Shown: in pieces, positions 15,463 to 24,500 of the stretch
Numbering within the stretch: the first letter of the stretch is position 1
How the letters are laid out: each line of letters starts with the position of its first letter
Origin: Nocardioides soli
GTDB taxonomy: Bacteria > Actinomycetota > Actinomycetes > Propionibacteriales > Nocardioidaceae
NCBI RefSeq assembly: GCF_014191495.1
Contig: NZ_JACHWR010000003.1
Location: 558,501 to 622,500, forward strand
Reading direction: 5' to 3'
Length of the DNA: 64,000 nucleotides
Position numbers and translations under genes: made by a program
The notes under the pieces: generated by a model
The model's input: only the letters and a program-made list of their open reading frames with translations
Databases searched by the model: none
What the model was told of the DNA's origin: nothing

Positions 15463-17121
15463 ATGACCGAACAAGTCCTGCCCGGCGTGCTCATCGAGGT
15501 ACGTCCGGAGGCGCTCATCGTCCCCGGTTCCATCACCGTGGGGAACGTGGGGGTCGTGGGCACGGCGGGCAAGGGCCCCGTCGGCTCTCCTCAGCTGCTC
15601 GGCAGCTACTCGGACGCCCTCCAGCGGTTCGGCGCGTATGACCGCTGGGTCGACGGCGCCTCCGGCGAGCTCACGCTCACCCGGGCGCTGGAGCAGGCGT
15701 TCAAGTTCGGGGCCACGACGGTCTGGGCCGTCCGGGTCGCCGACGCCAACGCCGGCGCCGCGTCGGTCGACCTCGACTCGGCCGGCGGCCCCTGTGTGAC
15801 CATCCGGGCCAAGTCGCCGGGCACGTGGGGCAACGACCTCACCGTGTCGGTGTCGACCGCGGACACGAACGCCGTGGTCCGCGAGGAGGAGGTCGCTGCC
15901 GCGACGCTCACCCTCGCGCACACGGCCGTCGTCCAGAGCGCCGTGAACCGGATCGTGGTCCGGCCCGGCGGCGGTGGCGCCGACCGGGTGCCCGGCGTCC
16001 TCTACGACGCCGCGGCCGCCGACGTCGGGCCCACGCAGGTGAGCATCGACACCGCCGGTGGGGTGCTGACCTTCGGCACCGCGCCGGCTGCGGGCGACAC
16101 CGTCCTCGCGACGTACACCGTCGAGAAGACGGCCGCGCGCAAGGTCACCGTCAAGCTCGGTGTGGCCGTCGAGGAGTCGTACAGCATCGTCTCCGGTGAC
16201 GACCTGATCGCGGACCTCGCCGCCGGATCGGCCCTGGTCGAGGGCGTCGCGCTCGCGAATCCCACCGAGCTGCCCGACGAGGTCGCCGCGACCCCGCTCG
16301 GGGGCGGGGCCAACGGCGCGGCGGGCGCCGACTACCAGAGCGGCCTGGACGCGCTGCTCGAGGTCGACGCGCACATCGTCGTCGCGGGCGGTCAGGACGC
16401 GTCCTTCGGCGACGACCTGGCGGCGCACGCGGCCCTCGCCTCCGGCGACGAGAACAAGCGCGAGCGCATCGCGGTGGTCGGCACGGCCCTCCAGAGCGAC
16501 CGCGACCAGTTCGTGCAGAGCGCGTCGGGACACTCGCTCAACAGCGACCGGCTGATCCTGGTCGGTCCCGGCATCCGGGCGGCCGACCGCTCGCAGCAGC
16601 CGCCGGCGACCGTCACCCTGCCGGGCGCCTACACGGCCGCGGCGGTGGCGGGCCTGCTGGCGTCGCTCCCGGCGCACGTGAGCCTCACCAACAAGGTGCT
16701 CGCGGTGGACGGCCTCGAGCACGACCTGACGAACGCGCAGCTCAAGCAGCTCGTGCTGTCCCGGATCCTCGCCGTCGAGAACCGGCAGGGCTTCCGGCTC
16801 GTCAGGGGCATCACGACGTCGACCAACACGGCGTGGACGCAGATCACCACGCGCCGGATCGTCGACTACGCGAAGTACGGCGTGCGGAGCGCCGCGACGC
16901 CGTACATCGGCCTGCTCAACAACGAGCGGGTGCGCGGTGCCCTGCGGGCGACCATCAACAGCTTCCTCAACGGGATGGTCCTCGACGAGATGCTCGTCAG
17001 CTACGACCTGACGGTCTACGCGAGCCGTGACGACGAGATCCGCGGCATCGCCCGGGTCGACCTCGTGCTCCGGCCGACGTTCAGCATCGACTTCATCAAG
17101 GTCACGATGTTCCTCGAGTAA
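15463..17121 (+). CDS. Contractile tail sheath protein
   Basis: Forms the sheath that surrounds the inner tube and contracts to drive it. 552 aa, usual length. The N-terminus EQVLPGVLIEVRPEALIVPG and TVGNVGVVGTAGKGP, the motif RAKSPGTWGNDLTVSVSTAD in the outer domain, and the conserved C-terminal domain (AKYGVRSAATPYIGLLNNE, RIVDYAK, LRPTFSIDFIKVTMFLE) are characteristic of phage and eCIS sheaths. A strong ribosome site (GGAGGAGAGG) precedes ATG 15463. It is the only sheath gene in the cluster, whereas many eCIS have two or three. The tube gene follows 10 bp later. Confidence 0.93.
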   Translation: MTEQVLPGVLIEVRPEALIVPGSITVGNVGVVGTAGKGPVGSPQLLGSYSDALQRFGAYDRWVDGASGELTLTRALEQAFKFGATTVWAVRVADANAGAASVDLDSAGGPCVTIRAKSPGTWGNDLTVSVSTADTNAVVREEEVAAATLTLAHTAVVQSAVNRIVVRPGGGGADRVPGVLYDAAAADVGPTQVSIDTAGGVLTFGTAPAAGDTVLATYTVEKTAARKVTVKLGVAVEESYSIVSGDDLIADLAAGSALVEGVALANPTELPDEVAATPLGGGANGAAGADYQSGLDALLEVDAHIVVAGGQDASFGDDLAAHAALASGDENKRERIAVVGTALQSDRDQFVQSASGHSLNSDRLILVGPGIRAADRSQQPPATVTLPGAYTAAAVAGLLASLPAHVSLTNKVLAVDGLEHDLTNAQLKQLVLSRILAVENRQGFRLVRGITTSTNTAWTQITTRRIVDYAKYGVRSAATPYIGLLNNERVRGALRATINSFLNGMVLDEMLVSYDLTVYASRDDEIRGIARVDLVLRPTFSIDFIKVTMFLE

Positions 17122-17131
17122 AGGATCCACC

Positions 17132-17668
17132 ATGGCTCTCACAGAGGTGTACACGGGCAAGAACGCCCAGCTCTCCCTGGCGACCGCGGACACCCCCGAG
17201 GGTGCGGACGCGAAGGCCGCGCTCGACGGCTACGCACTGCAGACCGTCGGCCGCCTGACGGAGGTCCGGGTCACCGTCGACACCGCCCTCAAGGAGTTCT
17301 ACGAGGTCGGTCGCCGGCACCCGGTGTCGCTCAGCCCGGGCGACATCGCGATCCACGGCAGCGCCCAGCGGGCCTACATCAACGGCGCCCTGCTGTTCCT
17401 GCTGATGGGCCGCGGCGCGTCGTTCACGGCCGTCGCCGAGCCGTACGTCCAGCCGACGTTCGAGATCTCGATGGGCTTCGCCGACCCCGCGCGCCCGGAG
17501 GAGGCGCTGTCGCTGACGATCGGGGGCGTCAAGTTCGAGAACTGGCGGGTCACGGTCCCCGAGGACGAGTTCGTCATCGAGAACCTGTGCTTCCGGGCAC
17601 TGACCATCGGTGTCCTCGACGTCGGCGCGGACAACGCCGGCAACGTCGTGTTCGCCGACCAGCAGTGA
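17132..17668 (+). CDS. Tail tube protein (Hcp/gp19-like)
   Basis: Builds the rigid inner tube. 178 aa starting MALTEVYTGKNAQLSLATAD, with the beta-barrel pattern RLTEVRVTVDTALKEFYEVG, the SLSPGDIAIHGSAQRAYING loop that is common in tubes, and FEISMGFADPARPEEALSLT then VKFENWRVTVPEDEFVIENL. Order directly after the sheath matches contractile tails. GGATCC upstream of the ATG is a weak ribosome site, and translation may be partly coupled to the sheath. It is a single copy; classical eCIS usually have two or more tube paralogues. Confidence 0.88.
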   Translation: MALTEVYTGKNAQLSLATADTPEGADAKAALDGYALQTVGRLTEVRVTVDTALKEFYEVGRRHPVSLSPGDIAIHGSAQRAYINGALLFLLMGRGASFTAVAEPYVQPTFEISMGFADPARPEEALSLTIGGVKFENWRVTVPEDEFVIENLCFRALTIGVLDVGADNAGNVVFADQQ

Positions 17669-17678
17669 GGCCGGTGCC

Positions 17679-18137
17679 ATGCCCCTCACCGCCGAGGACC
17701 TGCTCGCCGGCAGCTCGCTGACCCACGTCGTCGACGTGCCGGCCGGTCTGGTGGGAGCCGGCGACCCCGGCACCGTCACGCTCCGCCCGCTCACGGTCCG
17801 CGACGTGCAGCTCGTCGCCCACGCGGCGAAGGACGACCGCGAGCTCGCGGCGGTCCTGATGATCTCGCGTGCGCTGGTCGAGCCCCCGCTCACCGCGGAC
17901 CAGGCCGGGCGGCTACCCGCGGGCCTCGCCCGGTTCCTCGTCGACACGATCAACGAGCTGAGCGGCATCGACACGCCCCGCGACCGGCTGGCCGAGCTCG
18001 TCCAGGCGCCGCTCGCGAAGGCGTGCTTCGTGCTCGCCGACGAGTTCGGCTGGACGGCGGAGGACGTCACCGGCATGACGATCGGACAGATCCTGATGTA
18101 CCTCGAGATGGCCGGGCGGGCCGCGGAGGTCGCATGA
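17679..18137 (+). CDS. Probable tail assembly chaperone-like protein
   Basis: 152 aa, mostly helical after a short beta start (SLTHVVDVPAGLVGAGDPGT, TLRPLTVRDVQLVAHAAKDD). The LRPLTVRDVQ element, followed by helices and ending in TIGQILMYLEMAGRAAEVA, resembles the small T4 gp14/gpE-like or assembly-chaperone proteins placed between tube and tape measure in contractile tails. No slippery site for a programmed frameshift was found. Its stop overlaps the ATG of the next gene (ATGA). The role is inferred from position and helix content. Confidence 0.5.
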   Translation: MPLTAEDLLAGSSLTHVVDVPAGLVGAGDPGTVTLRPLTVRDVQLVAHAAKDDRELAAVLMISRALVEPPLTADQAGRLPAGLARFLVDTINELSGIDTPRDRLAELVQAPLAKACFVLADEFGWTAEDVTGMTIGQILMYLEMAGRAAEVA

Positions 18138-19360
18138 CCACGAGACCGGCACGCGAGCACCGCTCGGGCATGGTGACGCTCGGCGGCGGCAGCGCCGCGC
18201 AGTGGTGCAGGGACGTCGTGCGGGTCACGCGCGACGTGCACCGGATCGACACCGCCCTGGAGGCGGCGTGCGCGACCGTGTCGCCCGCGCCCCGGATCAC
18301 CGCGACGCCGTTGCTGGGTGGTGCGCTGGCGGAGGTCGTCGAGCGGACGGAGCGACCCGTGCCCGACGCCGCCGCCGAACACCGGAGCCACCGCCGTGTG
18401 GCGGCGGTTGCGCGTGACCTCACCGGAGCCCACGCGGACGACTGCCCGTCGGGTACCCGGCCCCGCCCACGACCGGTCGAGGCGCCCGACCCGGTCTCGC
18501 CCCCGGGATGCGCGCCGCGCCCGGCCGAGCGGCCCGACCCGGGGCCGGCGCCGTCGGTGCCCCGGAGCCCGTCCGTGCCGGCGGCCCGGCTGCGAGCGCT
18601 CGCGGGACCCGACCTCGACGCGTGCGCACCGGGACGCAGCCCCGGTGCGGCCGACGCCGGACGTCGTACGCCGTGGCCCGCCCCACGCACCGGGCCGAGC
18701 CGGCCGGCGCAGGCCGTCGCGCCGGTGCACCCGTCTGCGGACCTCGCCGCGAGCCTCGCGTCGCGGCTCGCGAGCCGGGTCGGGGCGAGTGGTCCCGACG
18801 ACCTGCTGAGGCTCGGGCGGGCGCGGGTGCGCGCGACCGGCCCGGCCACCCACCTCCTGGCGGTCGACCTGCGGACGCTCGCCACTCCGGGCGCCGCGGA
18901 CCGCGCCCTCGGCACGGCGCGCGAGCGTGCCGCGGACACGCCCGTCGAGGCGCCGCGCGGCCGGCGACGCCGGCCCGCCGAGCCGCCGGGTGGTGGCCAC
19001 CGAGCACCGCCGACCACCGACGGCGCCGACTCGGTCCGCGCCCCGCGTGCACGCACCGACGCACCGGCCGCTCCCGACCGGACGCCGTCGACCCCGGCCG
19101 CCGACCCACCCACGGACGTGCAGGGACTGCGCGCGCTCGCCCGGTACGCCGAGCCGCCGGCGCCGCCGCCCAGGCTGGGGGGTGGACCGTTGTCGGACGA
19201 CACCGAGGCCGCCCGCGGGCTGCCGTGGACCGGCACCGCGCCGGTCACCCCCGACGTCCGCGCCGCCACGACCGCCGTCGGGCTGAACGAGCCCGACCTC
19301 GAGCTCGTGATGACCCGCATCCTCGACGATGCCGCCCGCCGACACGGGATCGAGGTGTGA
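18134..19360 (+). CDS. Pro/Ala/Arg-rich protein in tape-measure position, unknown function
   Basis: 408 aa, unrecognised. An N-terminal ~90 residues include a possible helix (WCRDVVRVTRDVHRIDTALE). Then a long low-complexity region rich in Pro, Ala, Arg and Thr (residues ~95-370) contains one helical island (SADLAASLASRLASRVGASG, LLRLGRARV). A conserved-looking C-terminal helix follows (NEPDLELVMTRILDDAARRH). The gene lies between the chaperone-like gene and the hub genes, where phages encode the tape measure, but it is too short and Pro-rich to be a typical one. It could be a scaffold, an unusual ruler or a loaded cargo. Very high GC allows long open frames on the opposite strand, but ATGA coupling and in-phase codon bias support this frame. 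Confidence 0.6.
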   Translation: MTTRPAREHRSGMVTLGGGSAAQWCRDVVRVTRDVHRIDTALEAACATVSPAPRITATPLLGGALAEVVERTERPVPDAAAEHRSHRRVAAVARDLTGAHADDCPSGTRPRPRPVEAPDPVSPPGCAPRPAERPDPGPAPSVPRSPSVPAARLRALAGPDLDACAPGRSPGAADAGRRTPWPAPRTGPSRPAQAVAPVHPSADLAASLASRLASRVGASGPDDLLRLGRARVRATGPATHLLAVDLRTLATPGAADRALGTARERAADTPVEAPRGRRRRPAEPPGGGHRAPPTTDGADSVRAPRARTDAPAAPDRTPSTPAADPPTDVQGLRALARYAEPPAPPPRLGGGPLSDDTEAARGLPWTGTAPVTPDVRAATTAVGLNEPDLELVMTRILDDAARRHGIEV

Positions 19361-19361
19361 G

Positions 19362-19904
19362 GTGCGCCCGATGCTCGCGGGGACCGAGCTGCCGCAGGTG
19401 CAGGACCTGACGACGGCGGACCTGCGCGCGGTCGCGGAGCACAAGGCGCCCGGCAAGGACGGGTCGATGCTGCAGAACCTGGGCCGGGCCCCGACGGGCG
19501 TCACCGTCGCCGGCATCGCCTCGGACCCGAGCGCGCTCGACCTCGTGGAGAGGCTCAAGGACGACCTGCGCACCGGCCAGCCGGTCGCCTTCGTCGCCGA
19601 CATCACGGCGGACACGGTCATCGAGCAGGTGCTCATCGACGACGTCCAGGTCCGGCAGCTCGCGGGGCGGCCGGACCGCTACGCGTACGCGATCGCGCTG
19701 CGCGAGTTCATCGAGCCGGTCGAGCCCGCCTCCACGGCGGCGCTCGACGCCGACATCCTCGGCGACGCGACGGACCTGCTGGGCGGGCTGCTCGACGGCC
19801 TCGACATCGCCGACCTGTTCGCGACCGGGCTGGAGCGGTTCGTCGAGCCGCTCAGCGGCCTGCTCGGCCGCCTGCAGGAGGCCAACGGGTCGGGAGGTCC
19901 GTGA
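19362..19904 (+). CDS. Baseplate/tube-initiator-like protein, paralogue of the 20445 gene's N-terminus
   Basis: 180 aa from GTG 19362, preceded by GAGG. Residues 1-120 closely match the N-terminus of the 1,351-residue protein downstream: VRPMLAGTELPQVQ against VRPMLGDLELEQVQ, and DITADTVIEQVLIDDVQVRQ against DITQATLIDRVLIERMDVRE, both followed by LAGRP. The pattern (LQNLGRAPTGVTVAGI, PVAFVADI) resembles DNA_circ_N / gp53 / Afp7-type proteins that join tube to baseplate. The last 60 residues are helical (LLGGLLDGLDIADLFATGLE). Family naming is by pattern and cluster position. Confidence 0.6.
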   Translation: MRPMLAGTELPQVQDLTTADLRAVAEHKAPGKDGSMLQNLGRAPTGVTVAGIASDPSALDLVERLKDDLRTGQPVAFVADITADTVIEQVLIDDVQVRQLAGRPDRYAYAIALREFIEPVEPASTAALDADILGDATDLLGGLLDGLDIADLFATGLERFVEPLSGLLGRLQEANGSGGP

Positions 19905-19971
19905 CCGCGCGGCGCGCACGAACCGCGGACCCCCGCACCACGACAGGACAGGACCGAGAGGAGAGAGACCG

Positions 19972-20388
19972 ATGGCGGACCAGAGCCTGTTCGAAGAGCT
20001 CAAGGAGGTCCTCAGCGACTTCAAGAGCTTCCTGGACGACAACGTGCCGACGATCAAGCCCGCGATCCAGGCGATCGCGTCGCTCGTGCCGCAGGTCACC
20101 GAGCTCCTCGACGAGCTCGCCGGTCTGCTCGACAAGCTGAAGACCGAGATCCAGAACCTCGACGTCGGGGCGATCCCCGGCCTGGGCGAGGTGGCGGAGT
20201 TCACCGGCAAGATCCCGGCGCTCCTGGAGGCGGCCAAGAAGCTGCTGCCGAACGAGTCCTCGAGCATCGGCGCGATCGGCGACATCTCCGACGTGGTCAG
20301 CGGCCTGCCGTCGGTGGACGCCGTCAAGCAGGAGCTCCTCGACCTGATCGACGCGGTGAAGGCGCACCTCGTCTCGCTGAAGCCCTGA
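19972..20388 (+). CDS. Small helical protein of the contractile cluster, unknown function
   Basis: 138 aa, nearly all amphipathic helix: LFEELKEVLSDFKSFLDDNV, QVTELLDELAGLLDKLKTEI, then KIPALLEAAKKLLPNES and a C-terminal helix VKQELLDLIDAVKAHLVSL. Acidic and Leu-rich, no signal peptide. A good ribosome site (GAGAGGAGAGAG) precedes the ATG. It lies between the two hub-like paralogues. A short coiled-coil ruler, a chaperone for the hub or a tube-lumen protein are possible; the sequence does not decide. Confidence 0.6.
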   Translation: MADQSLFEELKEVLSDFKSFLDDNVPTIKPAIQAIASLVPQVTELLDELAGLLDKLKTEIQNLDVGAIPGLGEVAEFTGKIPALLEAAKKLLPNESSSIGAIGDISDVVSGLPSVDAVKQELLDLIDAVKAHLVSLKP

Positions 20389-20444
20389 CCGGCGCGAGGC
20401 ACCCGACGGGCAGGGCACGGACCGCAGGAAGGGGGTGAGCGCGC

Positions 20445-23400
20445 ATGGTGCGTCCGATGCTGGGCGACCTCGAGCTGGAGCAGGTGCAGGTCGTGGAGAC
20501 CGACGAGGACCAGCTGCTCGTGCGGCACCCCGTGCCCGTGCTCGAGGGCGACTTCCTGCAGGACCTCGGCCGCCGCGGCGCACGGGTGTCGCTCACCGGC
20601 GTGCTCACGCGGCCCGACGTGGCGGACGGCCTCGCCGACCTGCGCGACGCGTTCTACGCGGGCGACCCGGTGGCGTTCGTCTCCGACATCACGCAGGCGA
20701 CCCTGATCGACCGGGTGCTGATCGAGCGCATGGACGTGCGTGAGCTCGCCGGCCGACCGAGCGCGTACGAGTACTTCCTCACGCTGCGCGAGCTGACCGA
20801 GGCCGAGCCGATCGAGATCACGCCCGTCATCATCCCGCCGCCCCCACCGCCGAAGGTCGACCAGGGCCGCTTGACCGTGACGGTCGTGGTCGAGGGCGAC
20901 CCGGCGTTCGACATGGACCGGGTGCAGGTCACGGTGGCGGGTCGGACCGACGAGGGCGACCCGGGCTTCCGCAAGCAGCTGACCAACCGGATCCGCCCCG
21001 ACACCTGGTTCGAGGATCCGTTCCCCGCGGGTCAGTTCACCGCGACCGCCCTCGTCGACGACGACAAGACACCGACCGGCCAGCACGAGACGCTCACGGG
21101 CTCCGAGCCGGTGACGGTCCGCGAGGGCGAGGAGGCCCACGTCACGATCGTGTTGCGGCGCGGCTCGAAGATCGGCACCGTCTTCGTCGTCACCTTCCAC
21201 TTCGACAAGGCGTTCGTCGAGCCGTGCGAGCGGCACGTGCTGCAGCAGGTGCAGCAGTACGCCCAGGAGCACCCGGACGAGCAGCTGCTGGTGGTCGGAC
21301 ACACCGACAAGGTCGGGTCCGACGAGTACAACCAGGCGCTCTCGGAGCGCCGCGGCCGCGCGACGTTCGCGATGCTCACCGCCGGCAGCGACCGCGCCCG
21401 GTCCGTGGCCGAGTGGAACGGCCTGCGCCAGGCCAGGCCGACCGGCACGATCGCCACCGTCAAGGACACGTGGGGCACCCGCGAGATCCAGCTCATGCTG
21501 CAGGACCTGGGCCGGTTCCAGGGCAACGTGGGCAAGGACGCGGAGCTCACCGACGCCGCGATCCGCCAGTTCCAGCGCGACCACGGCCTGGCCGACGACG
21601 GCGTGGTCGGCGACGCGACCTGGCCGGTGCTCATCGACGAGTACCTGGCGCACGACGCCGTGGACCTCCCGCCGGCCCGTCTCTTCGAGAACAAGAACGC
21701 CTCCGGCTGCGACTCGGGCGCGCTGCGCTGGCTCGGCTGCGGTGAGCAGGACCCGGTCGACGGGCGCGAGACCGCGTGGCGGCCGAACCGCCGCTGCGAG
21801 CTCATGTTCGTCAAGGAGCACACGATGCCCTGCCAGGTGCCGCGGCCGGTGACCCTGGACCAGACCCCCGACGGAGCCGGTGGCGGCGGCTGGTGCCTCG
21901 ACGACGGGACGGCCACCGCCGTCGACTGCTTCGTGGTGCCGTGGCCGGACCCGTGCCCCACCAACCCACCCGGTGCCGGCGGCCCCGCCCCGGCGAACCG
22001 GCCCTGGTGCCGCAAGCCGGCGGAGTCCGGCACCTTCCCGGTCGCGGGGAGGATCACCTTCGAGGACGGCAGCCCGTTCGCCTCCGGCTCCTACGTGCTC
22101 ATGGCTCCGGACGGCGAGTACCTCGGCGGCGAGGTCGCCGTGACCGGAGCGGAGCGCGCCGGCACCCCGATCGCGAGTCGGTCCGCATCCGACGGGTCCT
22201 TCACGTTCCCGGGGCCGGTCCCGCAGAAGGGGCCCGGCACGTACGTCGTCTCGGTGGACGGGCCGTTCCTGGTGCGCACGCGCACGCAGACGCTGCCCGA
22301 GGTCACGGGCAACGCCACCTGCTTCCGGCTGGACGGGTCGGCGCCGGCGGACGTCGTGATCGTCGACCGGGCGGTCGCGTCGGTGCGGCCCGCCGTCACG
22401 GGACCCGACGTCGTCGTCGTGCGGAAGCCGCACACGAACCCGGCGCGCCGGCAGGTCGTGCTGCGCTCCACCACGGCCTTCACCGGGACCGGCACCTTCA
22501 CCCGGTCGAGCGACGCGGTCCGGTTCTTCGACGCCGCGGCGGGCGGCACCGAGCTCACCTTCGACGGCGTCGACAACGTCTTCGACGCCGCCCGGCTCGC
22601 CGCGGGGGTCACCCTGTTCGCCGAGGGGCGTACGGCGAGCGCGGCGCCGAACGACGTCACGCTGACGCTCGCGCTCACCGTCAACGGGACGCCGGGGCTG
22701 TCCACGACCCACCGGCTCACGTCGGTCGAGCTCTTCCTCGACCTGCACGCGAGCCGGACGGCCGCGGGCGCGGCCCCCACCCCGCTCAGCGATGCGCAGA
22801 AGATCGACCCCGGCCGGTTCGTCCAGGTGCAGGACGCCGGCAACCACGCCGGCCGCGCGATGCTGACCGTGCGGCAGGCGGCCCCCGCCGCCTTCACCGG
22901 CACCCTGGTGCTCGCGCCCGTCGGCGCGCGCACCCGGCTCTTCGGCGCCGCCGACGAGGTCGCCGCCGCTGGACAGGCTCCGCTCGGCACGCCGGTGAAC
23001 CTGCCCACCACGGGCATCCCGGCCACCGGGACCTCGTTCTGGGTCGAGGGGGTGACGGCGAGCGGCGCGCTGCGCGACGCGACCGTGCAGCTCGGGATCG
23101 ACGGCGTCGAGCCCGATGGCGACCACGTGAACCTCACCGTCGTGCTGCTCAGCGACCTCGTCGCCACGGTCCCGGCGACGCCGGCTCGGACCGCACGACT
23201 CGGCAACTCGCCGGTCGCGGCGCACGCGCTGACCGTCGGCGCCGGGCCGGTGCCACCGGCGTCCGCCTTCGACACCGACCCGACCGTGAACCCGCCGCTG
23301 CCGCTGGTCGAGGGCTCGGTCGCCGCCGGCTCGCCCGTCGCCCTCACCGTGCAGGTCCGGCCCGCCGGCGTACCGGTGCGATGGCAGGCGCTGCGCGCGA

Positions 23401-24500
23401 CCGGCATCGCAGTGGCGAGCGGCGGCGACGACGCGCCGGGCGTGGTCGCGCTGTCCGCGAACCCCGTGCCGACCGTGACCCCGGACGCCGGCAACCCGCT
23501 CGCCGCGACGATGGTCGCGGACGCCGTCGGCACGTTCCACGTGCGCGCCTTCGTGGACGGCAACGGCAACGGCGCCTTCGACGCGGGCGCCGATCGCGAG
23601 CCCGCCATCGTGCTGCCGGTGGTGTGTGGCCGCGCGACGCTCTTCCTCGACTCGTCGGTCGCGCGGTCGACGAACTTCACCGTGACCCCGAACGGCGTCG
23701 GCGGCATCACCGTCACCTCGGGCTCGTTCAACATCGCCGCCCCGGCGACCGCTGCGATCCACATGAACGCGCAGGTCGACGTCGTCACCGGCGGCGCGGA
23801 CGGGCGGCGCGTCATCAACCAGTTCTTCGGTGGCTGGATCAACAACGAGACCGCGGTCGAGAACGTCGTCGGCACCTTCCAGGACGCCGCCGGCACCGTG
23901 CACTCCGACCCGGCGGTGTTCGCGTCCAACACCGGCGCCGCCACCGGAGGTACGCCGGCGAGCCCGGTCTTCCTGCCCGGCGACCCCGCACCGGCGCTCA
24001 TCGCGCCGCCGCTGCTCGACTCCGGGCGCGGCGCCGGCACGGTTGGGATCGGCGGCGACAGCGCGACCCTCACCCGGAGCCGGATCCGCACCCGGACCAA
24101 CCAGGCCCTCGGGGAGCGCTGGATCGTCGAGTCGGTCGACAGCCCCGGCGACGGCGAGGGCCCCACCCATCCCGGGTTCGCGGCGGCGACCCTGCGCAGC
24201 TTCCGGTTCGGGCTCACGTTCTCCTCGACGCTGGGCATCTGGACGAACCGCACCGCGGTGAGCGGCGCGACCGGCGACCCGGCGGACCGGGCCTACGGCG
24301 TCGTGCTGCAGCTCGCCTGGACGCAGGGCGGGCAGTGGACCGTCACGCCCGCCACCGGTGCCATCGCCGTCGTCACCGCGCCCACCACGACGATCTCGGG
24401 GCGGGTCACGACGTCGCCCGCCGTCGCCGCGTCCACCACACCCGTGGAGGTCCGGTTCCCGGCCTCGACCGACCAGATCGCGAGGGACGCACGCGCATGA
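20445..24500 (+). CDS. Hub-like N-terminus fused to OmpA-like, peptidoglycan-binding and long beta-rich regions
   Basis: 1,351 aa. Residues 1-125 are the tube-initiator-like domain shared with the 19362 gene, ending in a Pro-rich linker (VIIPPPPPPKV). Residues ~245-315 are an OmpA-like domain (VVTFHFDKAFVEP, VVGHTDKVGSDEYNQALSER), including the Asp and Arg that bind diaminopimelate in this family. Residues ~344-403 are a PG_binding_1 module (IQLMLQDLGRF, AIRQFQRDHGLADDGVVGDA). A Cys-containing linker follows, then a prealbumin-like domain near 533 (VAGRITFEDGSPFASGSYVL) and ~800 residues of beta-rich, Ig-like sequence. There is no signal peptide. Likely a baseplate-attached part that grips peptidoglycan. 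OmpA-like domains are rare in Gram-positives, and this architecture is unusual. The start has GGAAGGGGG upstream. Confidence 0.75.
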   Translation: MVRPMLGDLELEQVQVVETDEDQLLVRHPVPVLEGDFLQDLGRRGARVSLTGVLTRPDVADGLADLRDAFYAGDPVAFVSDITQATLIDRVLIERMDVRELAGRPSAYEYFLTLRELTEAEPIEITPVIIPPPPPPKVDQGRLTVTVVVEGDPAFDMDRVQVTVAGRTDEGDPGFRKQLTNRIRPDTWFEDPFPAGQFTATALVDDDKTPTGQHETLTGSEPVTVREGEEAHVTIVLRRGSKIGTVFVVTFHFDKAFVEPCERHVLQQVQQYAQEHPDEQLLVVGHTDKVGSDEYNQALSERRGRATFAMLTAGSDRARSVAEWNGLRQARPTGTIATVKDTWGTREIQLMLQDLGRFQGNVGKDAELTDAAIRQFQRDHGLADDGVVGDATWPVLIDEYLAHDAVDLPPARLFENKNASGCDSGALRWLGCGEQDPVDGRETAWRPNRRCELMFVKEHTMPCQVPRPVTLDQTPDGAGGGGWCLDDGTATAVDCFVVPWPDPCPTNPPGAGGPAPANRPWCRKPAESGTFPVAGRITFEDGSPFASGSYVLMAPDGEYLGGEVAVTGAERAGTPIASRSASDGSFTFPGPVPQKGPGTYVVSVDGPFLVRTRTQTLPEVTGNATCFRLDGSAPADVVIVDRAVASVRPAVTGPDVVVVRKPHTNPARRQVVLRSTTAFTGTGTFTRSSDAVRFFDAAAGGTELTFDGVDNVFDAARLAAGVTLFAEGRTASAAPNDVTLTLALTVNGTPGLSTTHRLTSVELFLDLHASRTAAGAAPTPLSDAQKIDPGRFVQVQDAGNHAGRAMLTVRQAAPAAFTGTLVLAPVGARTRLFGAADEVAAAGQAPLGTPVNLPTTGIPATGTSFWVEGVTASGALRDATVQLGIDGVEPDGDHVNLTVVLLSDLVATVPATPARTARLGNSPVAAHALTVGAGPVPPASAFDTDPTVNPPLPLVEGSVAAGSPVALTVQVRPAGVPVRWQALRATGIAVASGGDDAPGVVALSANPVPTVTPDAGNPLAATMVADAVGTFHVRAFVDGNGNGAFDAGADREPAIVLPVVCGRATLFLDSSVARSTNFTVTPNGVGGITVTSGSFNIAAPATAAIHMNAQVDVVTGGADGRRVINQFFGGWINNETAVENVVGTFQDAAGTVHSDPAVFASNTGAATGGTPASPVFLPGDPAPALIAPPLLDSGRGAGTVGIGGDSATLTRSRIRTRTNQALGERWIVESVDSPGDGEGPTHPGFAAATLRSFRFGLTFSSTLGIWTNRTAVSGATGDPADRAYGVVLQLAWTQGGQWTVTPATGAIAVVTAPTTTISGRVTTSPAVAASTTPVEVRFPASTDQIARDARA

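Noticed and set aside
17679..18200. Programmed -1 frameshift between the chaperone-like gene and the next ORF, as in many phages
   Set aside because: No slippery heptamer seen; the next frame has its own ATG overlapping the stop (ATGA), so reinitiation is enough.
19245..24170. Very long open frame on the minus strand (1,641 codons) opposite the hub genes
   Set aside because: It is the antisense shadow of GC-rich coding sequence: Arg/Gly/Val/Asp-rich with no recognisable motif, while the plus strand has overlapping stop-start pairs and known baseplate families.
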